Source: Isoetes engelmannii | Taxonomy: Eukaryota > Streptophyta > Lycopodiopsida > Isoetales > Isoetaceae | Direction: 5' to 3' | DNA length: 21,057 bases | Assembly (NCBI GenBank): GCA_011763485.2 | Contig: JAANSK020273824.1 | Coordinates: 1 to 21,057 of the forward strand | Shown here: positions 1 through 8,120 of the stretch, piece after piece | Position numbering within the stretch: position 1 is the stretch's first letter | Layout: the number at the start of each line of letters is the position of its first letter | Program-made: the position numbers and the translations under genes | Notes under the pieces: model-generated | The model's database searches: none | Told to the model about the DNA's origin: nothing | What the model saw: the letters and a program-made list of their open reading frames with translations, nothing else

Positions 1-328
1 GTCATTACAAAGACACAAGTAAATGGAAATGATGTTTCAGATGTGCTAGTCATACACGTTTTTATTGACTTATGCTGCGCAATGTTTTTAGCCACAGTAG
101 CTACAACTGGGATCTCAAAATGCCAAATGTGATCTTCAGATCTGGCTTTCATGGTTTACATGCTCTGGTTCTCAAAGTATCACACAGAAAACACTGTTGG
201 CTACTCATTTGTAACCAGCTCCTTTGCCTGTGCATAACATAGTATAAAATTAGTTAGGCACAAGCAACAGTGGAAAGGTAAGCAGTCATCTCAAGGGATA
301 AACATGGAAAAAATTATCTACATATTAC

Positions 329-632
329 AACGTGGCAACTGCAGCACCATTCAAAAGATGTGGACAAACAAGCTTACAATATCAACATCTACAAGAAACA
401 TGCAGGACTATAAAGGCACGAAAAACCTTGCTGGATTCAGTTCAAATGAAATTATGGTTTGTAGCATGATCTGCATATACAACGTGTCAGCTGCAGCACC
501 ATTCAAAAGATGTGGACAAACAAGCTTACAATATCAACATCTACAAGAAACATGCAGGACTATAAAGGCACGAATAACCTTGTTGGATTCAATTCAAATG
601 AAATTATGGTTTGTAGCATGATCTGCATAGAG
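329..632. repeat. 152-bp tandem duplication
   Basis: Two adjacent copies (329-480 and 481-632) run from AACGTG through GCAGCACCATTC to GCATGATCTGCAT with only a few substitutions, so the duplication is recent. The open frame across it (from 304) exists because 152 bp is copied almost unchanged; it has no recognisable domain. Immediately after, at 666-726, a second ~30-bp unit (TTAGTTTTAGTCTGAA plus ATGGGCACACCCAT) is also present twice. Confidence 0.9.
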
Positions 633-987
633 GTTTTCTGAGGCATGATCTGCGTACAGGTTTTCTTAGTTTTAGTCTGAAATGGGCACACCCATTAGTT
701 TTAGTCTGAACCATGGGCACACCCATGAGCATTCTAAAGAGCATGAAAACCATGAACATGAGCAGGAGTTTATCATATATCAGTGATGGGCATTGTTGCA
801 GTAGTCATTGTAATCATTTTTTCAGTCAAACATGGGCACAATCATGCCCATGGGCATTCTCATACCCATAATTTAAATGGGCCGCAGCAATTGTGACTTT
901 CATTTTCCAATGCAACAGGTCTGGTCCATATGTACAGTAGACTACCAGTCCAAGGACGATTTTGTGGCCAGGCAATTAGAACTATGC

Positions 988-1027
988 TCAACAATTTCTA
1001 TGCATGGTCAACAATTTCTATGCATGT
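988..1027. repeat. 20-bp tandem duplication
   Basis: TCAACAATTTCTATGCATGG at 988-1007 is followed directly by the same 20-mer with a final T at 1008-1027. Confidence 0.9.
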
Positions 1028-1465
1028 TCAATCCAAGTAAAGAAATTAAGGCCAGCATATTCAAGTAAGGAGGTAGGAAAATGGTTCACACACAAAGACA
1101 AAGAGATTTCCAATGAGAATGGGTACCATGCATCTTCGTACTTTAATGTCTCCATGTCCTTTCTTCTTTAATAACTCGCGGTCAATCCACTAGTACCAGA
1201 TAATCATCAAAGCTCCAACCAAGGTTTAGCTAAAGAGAGTACTGCATTTTCTGGCACAAGATTAATATAATCCATAAATAAGGCAAAAATTTCAAGTATC
1301 TCACAGAGAAAGAAGGAATGACAGTTTTTTAACACATGAGAAACCCAAATCATCTAGCTTCCATGTTAGACGAAATAAGCTTAGCCAAGTAGCCTGATTT
1401 AGCAGAATTGCAAAAATAAAAATCAACTGGAATTACACATATGAAAATAGAGACAACAAACCAAA

Positions 1466-1572
1466 AATCTTCCACGTTTTTAGTTAACGTTCATAATTGA
1501 GCAAATTCAAGCAAAGACAATAATCTTCCACGTTTTACGTTCATAATCGAGCAAATTCGAGCAAAGACGGGA
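1466..1572. repeat. ~56-bp tandem duplication
   Basis: Copies at about 1466-1521 and 1522-1572 share ATCTTCCACGTTTT, ACGTTCATAAT and GAGCAAATTC. The second copy has a 5-6 bp deletion after the ATCTTCCACG block. Confidence 0.85.
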
Positions 1573-1674
1573 AAATTAGAAAAAAGGAGGTGATTTTTTT
1601 CAAAAACCATTCTCTGCTATATTTGTAGAGCATAGGACTGTATCAAAGCATAAATCCAGCTATCCAGGATTTTT

Positions 1675-1720
1675 GTTCATCCTTAGCTATCTAAGAAGTT
1701 CATCCTTAGCTATCTAAGAA
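1675..1720. repeat. 23-bp perfect tandem duplication
   Basis: A unit beginning GTTCATCCTTAGC and ending CTAAGAA occurs at 1675-1697 and again, identically, at 1698-1720. Confidence 0.95.
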
Positions 1721-2142
1721 GCTGTGGCAGCAAACAGAAAATTATTGTAGTATGAAATCGGAAGAACTAGGCATTATCTAGTCCTAGATATCAATCATTT
1801 ACTGGACTATCAATCATTGCTAAAATCACGTTTACGAATCGCTTCGAGTCATACATCACATTTTGTAGAAAAATATGCATCAGGTCAAATGTTATTTTAT
1901 CTGACCTGATTTTTGCACTCCATAAATCAACAGTATGCATTTGCCCAAACATACTGTGGCATTTGTTTGTCTGAAACGTCTTGTCTAATCTCCACAAGGT
2001 CACTGCATGATCCAGTACTTCAGCATATATCTGTTTCATACCAACCGGCCAGTGTGATTTATATTGCAGCATAACCAAAGTAAAAAAAAGCCTTCTTAAA
2101 ATCATGTAAGTAGCTTACATGCGGCTCAAACGGCCTGCCCAC

Positions 2143-2203
2143 CATGGAGGACAGGAATACACTAAGAAAATGCATCGGAGGACAGGAATAAACTAAGAAA
2201 ATG
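2143..2203. repeat. 30/31-bp tandem duplication
   Basis: The unit GGAGGACAGGAATA plus AACTAAGAAAATG occurs at 2143-2172 and 2173-2203 with one inserted C and one substitution. Confidence 0.9.
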
Positions 2204-2264
2204 GATCGAATATGCGAGATTTCATCACCTCCTTAGCCGGAAATAAATAGTATGAAACTATTAC

Positions 2265-2393
2265 CTTGTTCAGGGAAGCTTCTGGATTTGCGAGCAACCA
2301 AACTCCAAGAATCCCAAACTCGGTGTTATGCGCTGTGTGCCAAACAGAAGAAAATAAAAGTTCTCGCCATTCAATTGCTAGACTTAGAAACAT
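2265..2393 (-). CDS. Possible first coding exon of an unidentified gene
   Basis: On the minus strand an ATG at 2393 opens 43 codons (MFLSLAIEWRELL... to ...LLANPEASLNK). They end exactly at a consensus plant donor, AACAAG|GTAATA, with the GT at 2264-2263, so the exon would be 129 nt in phase 0. Beyond the donor the frame only runs on to a stop at 2193. The peptide is mixed amphipathic, with Trp residues and an LGVWLLANPEASL stretch that looks more protein-like than the neighbouring frames. I do not recognise the family and have not located exon 2 with confidence; later exons would lie towards position 1. The duplicated ACGT-core block at 2578-2755 sits about 185 bp upstream, where a promoter would be. 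The alternative is a chance frame, since 43 codons is short. Confidence 0.3.
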
Positions 2394-2577
2394 TAAAGTG
2401 AGTAAAACAAAGCTTTCGGAAACGCTTTCTTTCCAAATCGCTTCCTCCTACCATCCTCAAGATAAGAAAGACATCGGCTTTGGTGGGGAATTTTCCTGAG
2501 TTTTTGAAAGACATCGGCTATGGTGGAAAAGTGGAAGAGGGAGGGTAATTTACAAGGATTTTCTAATTTTTATGACC

Positions 2578-2755
2578 GTCGGATTCAAAATTAACGGATC
2601 TAATGGTTAGAATTATTTTTGCTGACGTGGCGTGCTAGTTGGATAGGCTAGAATTGAAGGGATTGCGTCGGATTCAAAATTAACGGATCTAACGGTTGGA
2701 ATTCGTTTTTGATGACGTGGCGTGCTAGGTGGATAGGCTAGAATTGAAGGGATTG
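2578..2755. repeat. 89-90 bp tandem duplication with ACGT-core motifs
   Basis: Copies at about 2578-2665 and 2667-2755 start GTCGGATTCAAAATTAACGG and end GAATTGAAGGGATTG, with roughly 90% identity and a 1-nt indel. Each carries TGACGTGGCG (2623-2632 and 2713-2722), an ACGT-core site of the kind plant bZIP factors bind. It lies upstream of the possible exon at 2265-2393. A regulatory role is inference; the duplication itself is direct observation. Confidence 0.85.
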
Positions 2756-2920
2756 GGGCACCTCAGGTTAGGCAAGCCTGCTAAAAATTACGAAATATCA
2801 TATAAGATTTTAATAAGTTATACTTTCAATTATTACATTATGAAATTAATTAACCAATTTATATTATAAGCACCCTTGACCGTTCAAATTATCTCAGCCC
2901 GATTTGGGTTGTGGATTAAT

Positions 2921-3014
2921 GGAAACCCTACCGATTTTCCAACAGATGGAAACCCTGCCGATTTTCCAGTCAAACCCGGTAGGGTTTCCAGATTTGAAGC
3001 CCGGAAGGGTTTCC
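2921..3014. repeat. Left subterminal array of the 20-mer (4 units)
   Basis: Units of GGAAACCCTACCGATTTTCC type lie at 2921-2940 and 2948-2967. They are followed by reverse-orientation units (AAACCCGGTAGGGTTTCC at 2972-2989 and CCCGGAAGGGTTTCC near 3000-3014), so the array is itself an inverted repeat able to fold. Confidence 0.9.
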
Positions 3015-3033
3015 ATATGACAAAAAAATCTTA

Positions 3034-3923
3034 GGCCGGGATTCCACTACAAGCCGTTTAAGGGCGGGGGTGGGTCCTTTTTCAGCCAACCACCGTCCGC
3101 CACTTCACTCATTTATATTTGTGCAATATTCCCTTAACCTCGATAGTTTCGTACGTGGCATTTTTCTTAATCTGCCGGAGATTTTTGGAACAGACGGGGA
3201 GTATCCCCTGCCACTTGCAGAAATTGAAGCGGCAGTTCTAGGAGCAGCCAATTCCGGATTGAATCGATTTCTTGAATCAATTTCTTGAAGAAAGTTTGAA
3301 GGCAATTCTGCAAGAGTTTCTTGAATCGCTGTATTTCTTGAATTGATTTTGAAGAAAGTTCTAGGAGCAGCCGATTCCGGATTTGCAAAACTCAACAAGA
3401 ATCTCTGTAAGAAAATTTGAAGGCGATTCTGCAATAGTTTTTTGAATCGATTTCTTGAATCGCTGTATTTCTTGAATCGATTTTGAAGAAAGTTTTGAAT
3501 CGATTCTGCAAGAGTGACTCAAACTTCAGAAAGGGCTTTCTTCATTTTTCATTTCCGGAGTTGCTCAGGAGTGCTTCTATTGAATCTTAAGAAAGGCCTT
3601 TCTTGGAGTTGCTCTGTTTCTTGATTCTTCCTCTATCTCGGTCTTTCTTTGGTCGATCTGCAGCCATGTAACACTTTTTTCTTCAAGCTCTTGCTTGTAT
3701 TTTCTGAACCAAATACTGATTTTCATACCTGCTTGCAGTGAAGCTTTGAATCGTGCTTCTACTGAATCTTAAGAACAGGTTTGAATCGTGATTTCATCGA
3801 ATGGGTTGAAAGAAAAAAAATGAAAATGGAACAATGAAAGTATCTGCCGGCACTAAGAATTATGCCGCCCTGGAAATATGCTCCATGTCAGCATGTAAAA
3901 CTGACTATAGTGGAATCCCGGCC
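3034..3923. mobile_element. Tourist/PIF-Harbinger-type MITE, 890 bp, nested
   Basis: The terminal inverted repeats are perfect over 16 bp: GGCCGGGATTCCACTA at 3034-3049 and its reverse complement at 3908-3923. They are flanked by the trinucleotide TTA on both sides (3031-3033 and 3924-3926). A 3-bp TTA/TAA target duplication with a GGCC/GGGCC-type terminus is the PIF/Harbinger (Tourist) signature. The interior encodes no transposase; it is built of diverged copies of TTCTTGAATCG-type sequence. The element sits inside the 3.4-kb TIR element just after its left array, so it inserted later. It could have been mobilised by a Harbinger source like the relic at 12-17 kb, but the termini of that relic were not found for comparison. 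Confidence 0.82.
3317..3494. repeat. Direct 44-bp repeats inside the MITE
   Basis: A 44-bp segment starting TTTCTTGAATCGCTGTATTT occurs at 3317-3360 and 3451-3494 with one difference (AATTGATTTT versus AATCGATTTT). Shorter TTGAATCGATTTC fragments fill the surroundings (3260-3510), along with two AGGAGCAGCC..TTCCGGATT blocks at about 3241 and 3363. Frames on both strands through this stretch are by-products of the repeats. Confidence 0.9.
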
Positions 3924-4112
3924 TTATACGATTTTTAGAGGAGCGTTGTCCACCAGTAATAAATAAACTTCAATTAATACTTGCCGCTTTGGAGGATTCA
4001 ATTCTGGTATGAAGAATTCTCTGTTTCGAGCCAAAAAATTTCATTTCTAAGAAAAATTTTGCATTGTTTGGCGATTGGTGATTCACAACATATTCTTGAT
4101 CTTCCGGAAATC

Positions 4113-4152
4113 AGGAGCAAGTATGCAAGCCAAGGAGCAAGTATGCAAGCCA
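4113..4152. repeat. 20-bp perfect tandem duplication
   Basis: AGGAGCAAGTATGCAAGCCA at 4113-4132 is repeated identically at 4133-4152. Confidence 0.95.
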
Positions 4153-4430
4153 TGGAGCTCGATATTTATTTCCTTTTCTAGTTTTTTTTTGGGCCTTTTA
4201 TTTCCTCCATAGCCTTCCAGTTTGCTCCAGATTTCTGAGATTTAATTTTATTGTTGTTACAATGATAATAATCTACAAATTTGGCTCATGATTTGGCCGG
4301 TCCTTTGCACATCTTTTGGTATTTTCCTTGCATGAAGCACCGGTGCAAGCTAAACGCAATGGTTGGAGGAAGAGTTTTGGCTGAGTTCTTTTTGCCACAC
4401 GAAACCTGAGTTCCGGCCGAAGCTAAGAAA

Positions 4431-4490
4431 TAGGTACGTTCTGCTCTTAGAAAAAAATCATAGGTACGTTCTGCTCTTAGAAAAAAATCC
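4431..4490. repeat. 30-bp tandem duplication
   Basis: A unit starting TAGGTACGTTCTGCTCTTAG and followed by an A-run and TC occurs at 4431-4460 and 4461-4490, identical except for the last base. Confidence 0.95.
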
Positions 4491-4650
4491 AGTCTGCACT
4501 TAAAAAAATCCAATATACAGTTAGGGCTTAAAAAGATCCAGTCGGTGACTCGTTTGGGGTTTAAAAAAATTATAGTCTGTGACTTGTTTGAGGACTACCC
4601 ATTTCAGATCAACCCATGAAACCTGGCAATTAATTTTCTTGCATCAGAGG

Positions 4651-4944
4651 TTATGTGTTAAACCAGAGGTTAGACAGCCAATCAGAGGTTGCAACGATGA
4701 CCTTGGCGGCAACTTTGAATCGCTTGAAGGAATTTTTTAACTTATCGGCTATGGAGGATCTTGGATTCGGATGATACAAAGGATAAGAGCGAAGGTACCT
4801 CTGTCTGCTCTGAAAATATTCTCCCCTTTCTCTGTTTAATCCTTCGTGATCCTCAACTCCGACGATTTCATATTCTTGATCCTTATTTGTAAGAAAAGTA
4901 TATGGCAGATCGCTCAAAGATGCGAAATCAGAGGTTAGACTCTG
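4651..4944 (-). CDS. Unidentified coding-like ORF inside the TIR element
   Basis: The minus-strand frame is open for 98 codons, from just after a TAA at 4947-4945 to a TAA at 4653-4651. There is no early ATG. The upstream edge reads TTTAACAG, which resembles a 3' splice acceptor, so this may be an internal or last exon. The peptide has an acidic N-terminal half (DQEYEIVGVEDHEG), a central SRQRYLRSYPLYH motif and a basic-hydrophobic helix (ADKLKNSFKRFKVAAKVIV). That pattern is vaguely like small plant-specific proteins with a YLRSY motif, but I cannot name a family. Its position inside the putative Mutator-like element fits a captured host-gene fragment. The motif CAGAGGTTAGAC occurs at 4664-4675 and 4929-4940, bracketing the frame. 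A chance frame remains possible. Confidence 0.35.
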   Translation of the reverse strand, partial: QSLTSDFASLSDLPYTFLTNKDQEYEIVGVEDHEGLNRERGEYFQSRQRYLRSYPLYHPNPRSSIADKLKNSFKRFKVAAKVIVATSDWLSNLWFNT

Positions 4945-5814
4945 TTAAAGAGCACGGATTCAGTTTATGTGTGAGACACAGGGAGCATGGCGGCAGGCCC
5001 AATTTCACACAGTACATGAATTTGTGTTGTGAAATCCAATACAAGCTTTGTGAAAGCAAATTATATGATCAATTCGGCTTTGCAGCTACCTGAACAGCCT
5101 GAAAAAATAAGGAAACAGAAGGGCACGTGCATGAGAGTGCAGATGCGATGCTCGAAGAGGTCCAAATATGAGAGATCGAGATGATATTAAGTTGGATAAT
5201 AAAAGACCCATGCTTTTGAATCTTCTGCAATAGAATCTTATATTATATCTTATGCTATCCTGTATTTCTCTCAAACCTGTGCTGGATACTACTATGCTGA
5301 CCTAAAAAATGTGTAACATCCTGCTTCAAATAATAGTTTTGGAGAGGTATATTATATCCTACCTCAGATATGGGCAGCTTAGTTTAAGAGCACATTTTAA
5401 AATGCTCCTTTTAGTTGGAGTTTAAGTAGTATGGATTAGTTTCTATAGGGTTAATTTTAATTGGAAAAAAACGGTGTAATTGATGTATCATAATTGTAGC
5501 TGTTTCTTGCAACCATGAAGCTCATGCATTTTCTGATTGCAGGCTGGACTTTAACTTCTTGATCAGGCTAGTTTTGGAGCGAGAGATCCGAGCGTAATAC
5601 AAGGTTAGGCAATTGTCTTCATATTGTCCTCCAGCTTCTTTCTTGCAAGCGCAAGGGCAACTTCTTGAAGTATCCTAGTTGTGGCCTCTGGAGTTTCAAT
5701 CACATAGTCGCTCAAAATCGTCTAGCGCCGGATCCATTGGTGCAAGCATGGAATCGAAGCGCAAGAAAAAAAATGTGGAGAGAACGCTCAAGAAGAAGAA
5801 TTTCAAGGCTATAT
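4945..5814. other. Interior of the 3.4-kb element, no gene recognised
   Basis: No convincing gene. Several intron-like signals occur (for example TTCTGATTGCAG at 5531-5542), but no coherent exon chain can be read. The short frames here show no known motif. Confidence 0.5.
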
Positions 5815-5890
5815 AGAAACCCTCCCGATTTTCCACCACTTGTGGAAACCCTTCCTATTTTCCAAGGGGTGGAAAATCGGAAGGGTTTCC
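5815..5890. repeat. Internal array of the 20-mer (3 units)
   Basis: The units are AGAAACCCTCCCGATTTTCC (5815-5834), GGAAACCCTTCCTATTTTCC (5844-5863) and the reverse-orientation GGAAAATCGGAAGGGTTTCC (5871-5890). It is the same motif as the terminal arrays and again holds both orientations. Confidence 0.9.
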
Positions 5891-6020
5891 ATATAGAATT
5901 TAAATTTAAATTTTGAATTCTAGGAAGACGTGAGGTGTAATGGAGGGCGGCCGTATCGGGGCATGTGTATCGGGCCATGTGGACGCGTGCGCCTACTTTA
6001 AATAAAAAAAAAAAATTTAT

Positions 6021-6245
6021 GGAAACACTACCGGTTTTCCTTGGAAACCCTTCCGGTTTTCAAAATGGGAAACCTTACCGGTTTTCCATGGAAACCCTGC
6101 TGGGTTTTCCAATATAGGAAATTCGGTAGGGTTTCCACGGAAACCGTTCCGGTTTTCCATATAACCCGGTAGGGTTTCCAAGGAAAACCGGTAGGGTTTC
6201 CATTGAAAACCAGGAGTGTTTCCTATTAAACCCGGTAGTGTTTCC
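6021..6245. repeat. Right subterminal array of the 20-mer (10 units)
   Basis: Ten quasi-palindromic units with an average period near 23 bp. Forward units (GGAAACCCTNCCGGTTTTCC type) start at 6021, 6043, 6068, 6090 and 6139. Reverse units (GGAAAACCGGTAGGGTTTCC type) lie at about 6117, 6163, 6182, 6205 and 6228. Each unit joins GGAAACCC to GGTTTTCC around a variable TNCC centre. Many contain AAACCCT, the plant telo-box core. The minus-strand frames across this block merely translate the repeat. Confidence 0.92.
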
Positions 6246-6294
6246 ATTCGTCCACAACCCTAATCGGGCTGAGATAAAACCATCAACCCTTGAC

Positions 6295-7037
6295 GATCAA
6301 TAATATATCCATGAAGGTAATTACATCCTCATGAAAGGCTTGCTCGGCATTTAATGTATCATTATTATTGAACTACCTTAACATGATATATCTATACAAG
6401 ACAAAACTTTTATCACGTAAATATTGTTTCTAATATTTAGATTATTATATCAGAGACATATCTACACTAAAGATATTCTCGCAAAGCATGCGTAAACACC
6501 CATTGTCCTACCTCGGTAAGGAGATAATGCACTCAAAGAATTCTTATTGACCATTAACCGGCAGGTCCTCGCCAAATTTGCATCTCAACCGTTGGATCTA
6601 GTGGAGTTATTAGCCGTAATGTTCTGCATAGTTTGATAAACAGGCATCACAATTTGATAAACAGGCTGCTGGCCTGTTTATCATGATAAACATGCTGTAG
6701 GCCGGTGAAGCTCCGTGTTAGTGATAACGTGTTAGGTTAATAGTCTCAGCTCCGTTTTGCTTTCAAAAAATCAGTCAAAGGCCATATCCCCTGTTTCTCC
6801 ATATCATTATTTTCGGTTACTGGCTGCTACCCATCTCTGCAGCCCGTGTTTGGTCCAAAGAAGGTAGAAACAATACGTCGTTTTCTACATTACAGAGCTC
6901 GAATCTTGGTGGCCATGGCGATTGCCCCACTTTCTATGAAATCAGGGCTACGGGGTTCCCTGCAGAACAGATCATAGCATGTTTTTTAGAGCCCAAAACC
7001 GCTCATCATTAGAGCAAGAAAATAATGCCTATGCATA
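6295..7037. other. Non-coding stretch with one strong hairpin
   Basis: No gene recognised. GATAAACAGGC (6656-6666) and its exact complement (6672-6682) form an 11-bp stem with a 5-nt loop, and a third GATAAACA copy follows. An ATG in good plant context (GCCATGGCG, 6915) opens a 20-codon frame starting MAIAPLSMKSGLRGSLQNRS, Ser/Arg/Ala-rich like an organelle-targeting start. It stops at once and no splice donor follows. Confidence 0.45.
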
Positions 7038-7233
7038 TCAAGGGGATTGTATCTACCGAAAAAGGGCTTGAATGTGCCGAAAAGGGGATTGAAACCCAAA
7101 TCTGAAGCATAAATCTGTCTTGGATTATAACTGATTCAAGGGGATTGAATCTACCAAAAAGGGACTTTAATGTGCCGAAAAGGGGATTGAAGCCCAAATC
7201 TGAAGCACAAATCTGTCTCGGGCTATAACTGAT
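7038..7233. repeat. ~98-bp tandem duplication
   Basis: Copies at 7038-7135 and 7136-7233 share TCAAGGGGATTG, ATCTACC, TGTGCCGAAAAGGGGATTGA and CCCAAATCTGAAGCA. A partial third GCACAAATCTGTC follows at about 7236. The AAGGGGATTGA motif also recurs inside each copy. Confidence 0.9.
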
Positions 7234-7301
7234 TAAGCACAAATCTGTCCCGAATTTGAGGCATATACCTGAAGCAAAAATTTGCCTCGGACCTCCCGGT
7301 T

Positions 7302-7410
7302 AAAGGGGTCAAACCCCAGGCTCGCCCATCACACTGAATAAATGGGCTCGCCTTGACGGGCTCACCCATTTATTCAACGTAATGGTCTCTCCTGGGGGTC
7401 TAACCCCTTC
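7302..7410. repeat. Foldback: ~50-bp imperfect inverted repeat
   Basis: The left arm (AAAGGGGTCAAACCCCAGG ... TGAATAAATGGGCTCGCC, 7302-7352) pairs with a right arm (GGGCTCACCCATTTATTCA ... CCTGGGGGTCTAACCCCTT, 7357-7410). The longest perfect blocks are GAATAAATGGG/CCCATTTATTC and AAGGGGT/ACCCCTT. It would form a long imperfect hairpin. It may be a small foldback transposon or a hairpin-RNA locus; the sequence alone does not decide. Confidence 0.75.
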
Positions 7411-7803
7411 TTCCAGGCAGAAGGTTAATGGCATCGATGCTAGCTAGCATACAGAGGGCAATCTAAAACTTAACATTATTTCTTGGAATTGAGCATGAAG
7501 CCTTTTAGCTATCGCTTCCCAATGCTTTTGAATGAAGCATGGGAGCCTAAATAATCATCGCGAGGTGACTATAGCAACAAACTCCTACAAAGTATTTTGC
7601 ATACACATGAATGCGTGCACCCAAAGTATGGCCTAAACAAAAAGAATACACCAGAGTAAAAAATTTCAAAGACCCCATATTAGCAACATTCACAAACCTT
7701 GAAACTGAATGCGCCCAGCAATATATAAACCCGCCTGTCCCGGTAGTGGTTCAATCATCCTTGACCATGACTTCACACAAAATTTTGTAGCAGTAAGTTG
7801 GTC

Positions 7804-7919
7804 GAAGAGGAAGAGGAAGAGGAAGAGGAAGAGGAAGAGGAAGAGGCAGAGGAAGAGGAAGAGGAAGAGGAAGAGGAAGAGGAAGAGGAAGAGGAAGAGG
7901 AAGAGGAAGAGGAAGAGGA
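7804..7919. repeat. Hexanucleotide microsatellite (GGAAGA)n
   Basis: About 19 hexamers, interrupted once by a C substitution (GAGGCAGAGG near 7845). The Lys-Arg frame on + and the Pro-Leu frame on - are artefacts of the repeat. Confidence 0.97.
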
Positions 7920-8120
7920 GTTTTTAACATCACGACACTAGGCAGCATCCAACTAGATATGTGACCACACACCACACTGCATTGCTCTGTTGGGTCCTGC
8001 TCCCAATCACTGTACATTGCGTCTGTGGATTTTTGAGACCAACAATTCCGAGTGCGACTCTGGGCGGTCTCGCTCGAGACCTCATATTGCTGGGACTAAT
8101 GTATTACCACTAGACCAACG
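7920..8120 (-). mobile_element. tRNA-derived SINE-like block
   Basis: Read on the minus strand, the block begins GCCGTTGGTCTAGTGGTAA, whose TGGTCTAGTGG (8117-8107) is a good pol III A-box. About 36 bp later comes GGTCTCGAGCGAGACC (8081-8066), which looks like a B-box T-arm lacking two T residues (GAGTTCGAGACC expected). A ~150-bp non-tRNA body follows, and then the CTTCCT-type microsatellite at 7919-7804 in the position of a SINE tail. No clear target duplication was found. SINE identity is inferred from the A/B-box layout. Confidence 0.45.

Larger units (their letters stand above)
633..2142. other. AT-rich stretch without a recognised gene
   Basis: I see no protein family, RNA gene or transposon terminus here. 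It holds several short two-copy tandem repeats, listed separately, and stop-rich frames. The minus-strand frame at 1791-2105 is AT-rich with no recognised motif. It could contain exons of the gene suggested at 2265-2393, but nothing in it proves that. Confidence 0.5.
3924..4650. other. Interior of the 3.4-kb element, no gene recognised
   Basis: No recognisable coding sequence. Two recent tandem duplications, listed separately, lie here. The part from 4491 to 4600 contains three diverged A-rich units of the type TTAAAAAAAT followed by a CAGTC-like block. Confidence 0.5.
2881..6285. mobile_element. 3.4-kb TIR element, probably non-autonomous Mutator-like
   Basis: An exact 9-bp direct repeat, ACCCTTGAC, lies at 2872-2880 and 6286-6294. 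Starting 10 bp inside each, the ends are inverted copies: ATCTCAGCCCGATT, then T/A, GGGTTGTGGA, 3 bp, then ATGGAAAC and the 20-mer arrays (2891 inward; 6275 inward, reverse complement). A 9-bp target duplication and long TIRs with subterminal repeats are Mutator-like traits. No MURA transposase is visible inside, so the element would be non-autonomous. The cargo is a nested Tourist-type MITE (3034-3923) and a coding-like ORF (4651-4944), so a Pack-MULE is possible. One weakness is that the outermost 10 bp of the two ends match at only four positions. The sequence after the flanking repeat is also loosely similar on both sides (CGTTCAA versus GATCAA), so the exact termini could be slightly off. 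Confidence 0.6.

Noticed and set aside
304-621. 105-codon plus-strand frame
   Set aside because: It simply reads through the 152-bp tandem duplication, so the protein repeats because the DNA does; no domain.
3105-3434. 109-codon minus-strand frame with repeats
   Set aside because: Lies in the internal repeats of the Tourist-type MITE and has no family resemblance.
5712-5978. 88-codon minus-strand frame
   Set aside because: Overlaps the internal 20-mer array and an A/T-rich spacer; no motif.
6021-6245. CRISPR-like array
   Set aside because: Regular period near 23 bp, but there are no spacers of constant length, units occur in both orientations, and the DNA is plant-like.
6017-6257. Minus-strand frames rich in GFPWK/ETLPG units
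   Set aside because: They translate the 20-mer array; periodic composition reflects the DNA repeat.
7709-8017. Lys/Arg-repeat protein (+) and Pro/Leu-repeat protein (-)
   Set aside because: Both are translations of the GGAAGA microsatellite.
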